DNA of 6,803 bases. Source: Bacteroidota bacterium. Its GTDB lineage: Bacteria > Bacteroidota > Bacteroidia > Flavobacteriales_D > JABDKJ01. The stretch is taken from assembly GCA_027621335.1 (NCBI GenBank), contig JAQCAN010000139.1, positions 1 to 6,803 of the forward strand, read 5' to 3'. How positions within the stretch are numbered: the first letter of the stretch is position 1; each line of letters begins with the position of its first letter. This document shows, piece by piece, positions 6,282 to 6,803 of the stretch. The position numbers and the translations under genes are program-made. Below the pieces are notes generated by a model. That model did no database searches, was not told the origin of the DNA, and was given only the letters and a program-made list of their open reading frames with translations.

Positions 6282-6803
6282 GTGGCAAATCTCAAGGAAA
6301 TAAGGAGTAGGATAAAGTCTGTGCAATCCACACAGCAGATCACTTCAGCAATGAAGATGGTTTCTGCTGCCAAGTTGCGCAGAGCTCAGGACGCCATCAT
6401 ACAAATGCGTCCGTATTCGGAAAAGCTCCAAGAGATCCTTGCCAATTTGAGTTCAAGTCTAGATGCCTCAGAGAACGCCTATGCGGAAGTGAGGGATCAC
6501 AAGAAGGTCTTGATCATAGCCATCAGCTCTAACCGTGGACTGGCTGGGGCATTCAATGCGAACATCGTCAAAGCGGTTGATTTGTGGAAGCGTCAGCATA
6601 CTGGAATCGAAATTGAAGTCCTTGGTTTGGGAAAAAAGGCCAGCGATGGTCTTAAGAAAAGATACACCATGGTGAATGGTACTTTTTCTTCTTTGGCCTC
6701 TGATGTCTATGAGAATCTGAACTTCACATTCGTGTCCCAGATCGCTACTGAGGCCATGCAACGGTTCACATCTGGTCAGTACGATCAGGTCTTCTTAGTC
6801 TAT
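6282..6803 (+). CDS. atpG: F0F1 ATP synthase subunit gamma, N-terminal 174 residues (3' truncated by window)
   Basis: Gamma is the central shaft that couples c-ring rotation to catalysis in beta. A GTG start at 6282, three bases after the atpA stop, opens a frame that runs to the window end. It begins MANLKEIRSRIKSVQSTQQI and continues with TSAMKMVSAAKLRRAQ (21-36), the conserved N-terminal coiled-coil helix. A Rossmann-like middle domain follows with VLIIAISSNRGLAGAFN (76-92). The start is set by alignment of this N-terminus: the first ATG (6351) would remove 23 residues of the shaft helix. The family is usually about 285-295 residues, so roughly 110-120 are missing, including the C-terminal shaft helix. 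The usual Cys of the GLCG motif is Ala88 here. The GTG and tiny spacing suggest weak initiation or coupling to atpA, suitable for a single-copy subunit. Confidence 0.95.
   Translation, partial: MANLKEIRSRIKSVQSTQQITSAMKMVSAAKLRRAQDAIIQMRPYSEKLQEILANLSSSLDASENAYAEVRDHKKVLIIAISSNRGLAGAFNANIVKAVDLWKRQHTGIEIEVLGLGKKASDGLKKRYTMVNGTFSSLASDVYENLNFTFVSQIATEAMQRFTSGQYDQVFLVY

Noticed and set aside
6351..6353. ATG as the start of atpG
   Set aside because: It would remove the first 23 residues, which form the conserved gamma shaft helix; GTG 6282 restores the full family N-terminus.
6468..6761. 97-residue minus-strand reading frame opposite atpG
   Set aside because: The plus strand encodes an uninterrupted gamma subunit with conserved motifs through this region.
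1..6803. CRISPR arrays, insertion sequences, tRNA or rRNA genes, attachment sites
   Set aside because: No spaced direct repeats, transposase frames, terminal inverted repeats or RNA gene signatures were seen; coding density is nearly complete.

Overview
The window is a stretch of a Bacteroidota chromosome, most likely from Flavobacteriales or a relative. It holds the junction between a gliding/type IX secretion gene and the F-type ATP synthase operon. The lineage is inferred from several features: a PorW/SprE-like C-terminus next to a bactofilin; an ATP synthase subunit a with a signal peptide and a long His-rich periplasmic N-terminus; an alpha subunit with the Bacteroidota-style lengthened loop; and A-rich leaders, mostly without Shine-Dalgarno motifs, before the best-initiated genes. 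All genes are on the + strand and tightly packed, and every substantial minus-strand reading frame is a shadow of a real gene.

Layout. Positions 1-1116 hold the 3' part of a porW/sprE-like gene that enters from outside the window. Positions 1129-1554 encode a bactofilin. Positions 1560-1958 encode an unrecognised four-helix membrane protein with a probable TTG start, which overlaps by 17 bases an AtpZ/AtpI-type two-helix protein (1942-2172). A gap of about 84 bases follows, with a weak stem-loop and T-rich tract and then a plausible Bacteroidota promoter. The structural ATP synthase genes come next in the order a (atpB, 2257-3330), c (atpE, 3357-3599), b (atpF, 3615-4109), delta (atpH, 4114-4674), alpha (atpA, 4701-6278) and gamma (atpG, from a GTG at 6282, cut by the window end). 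The beta and epsilon genes are not in the window. In many Bacteroidota they lie at a separate locus, but that cannot be tested here.

Function. Subunits a, c and b form the membrane proton turbine and the base of the stator. Delta links b to the catalytic head. Alpha is the non-catalytic nucleotide-binding subunit of the head and gamma is the rotor shaft. The two small membrane proteins upstream sit where AtpI/AtpZ assembly or ion-handling proteins usually sit. Ion-site residues in subunit c point to protons rather than sodium.

No new defence, mobile or RNA system is visible. The points most worth a second look are a mitochondria-like swap of two conserved residues in subunit a, its His-rich periplasmic extension, leader sequences that seem graded by subunit stoichiometry, the unassigned four-helix protein, and the linkage of secretion, cytoskeleton and ATP synthase genes.
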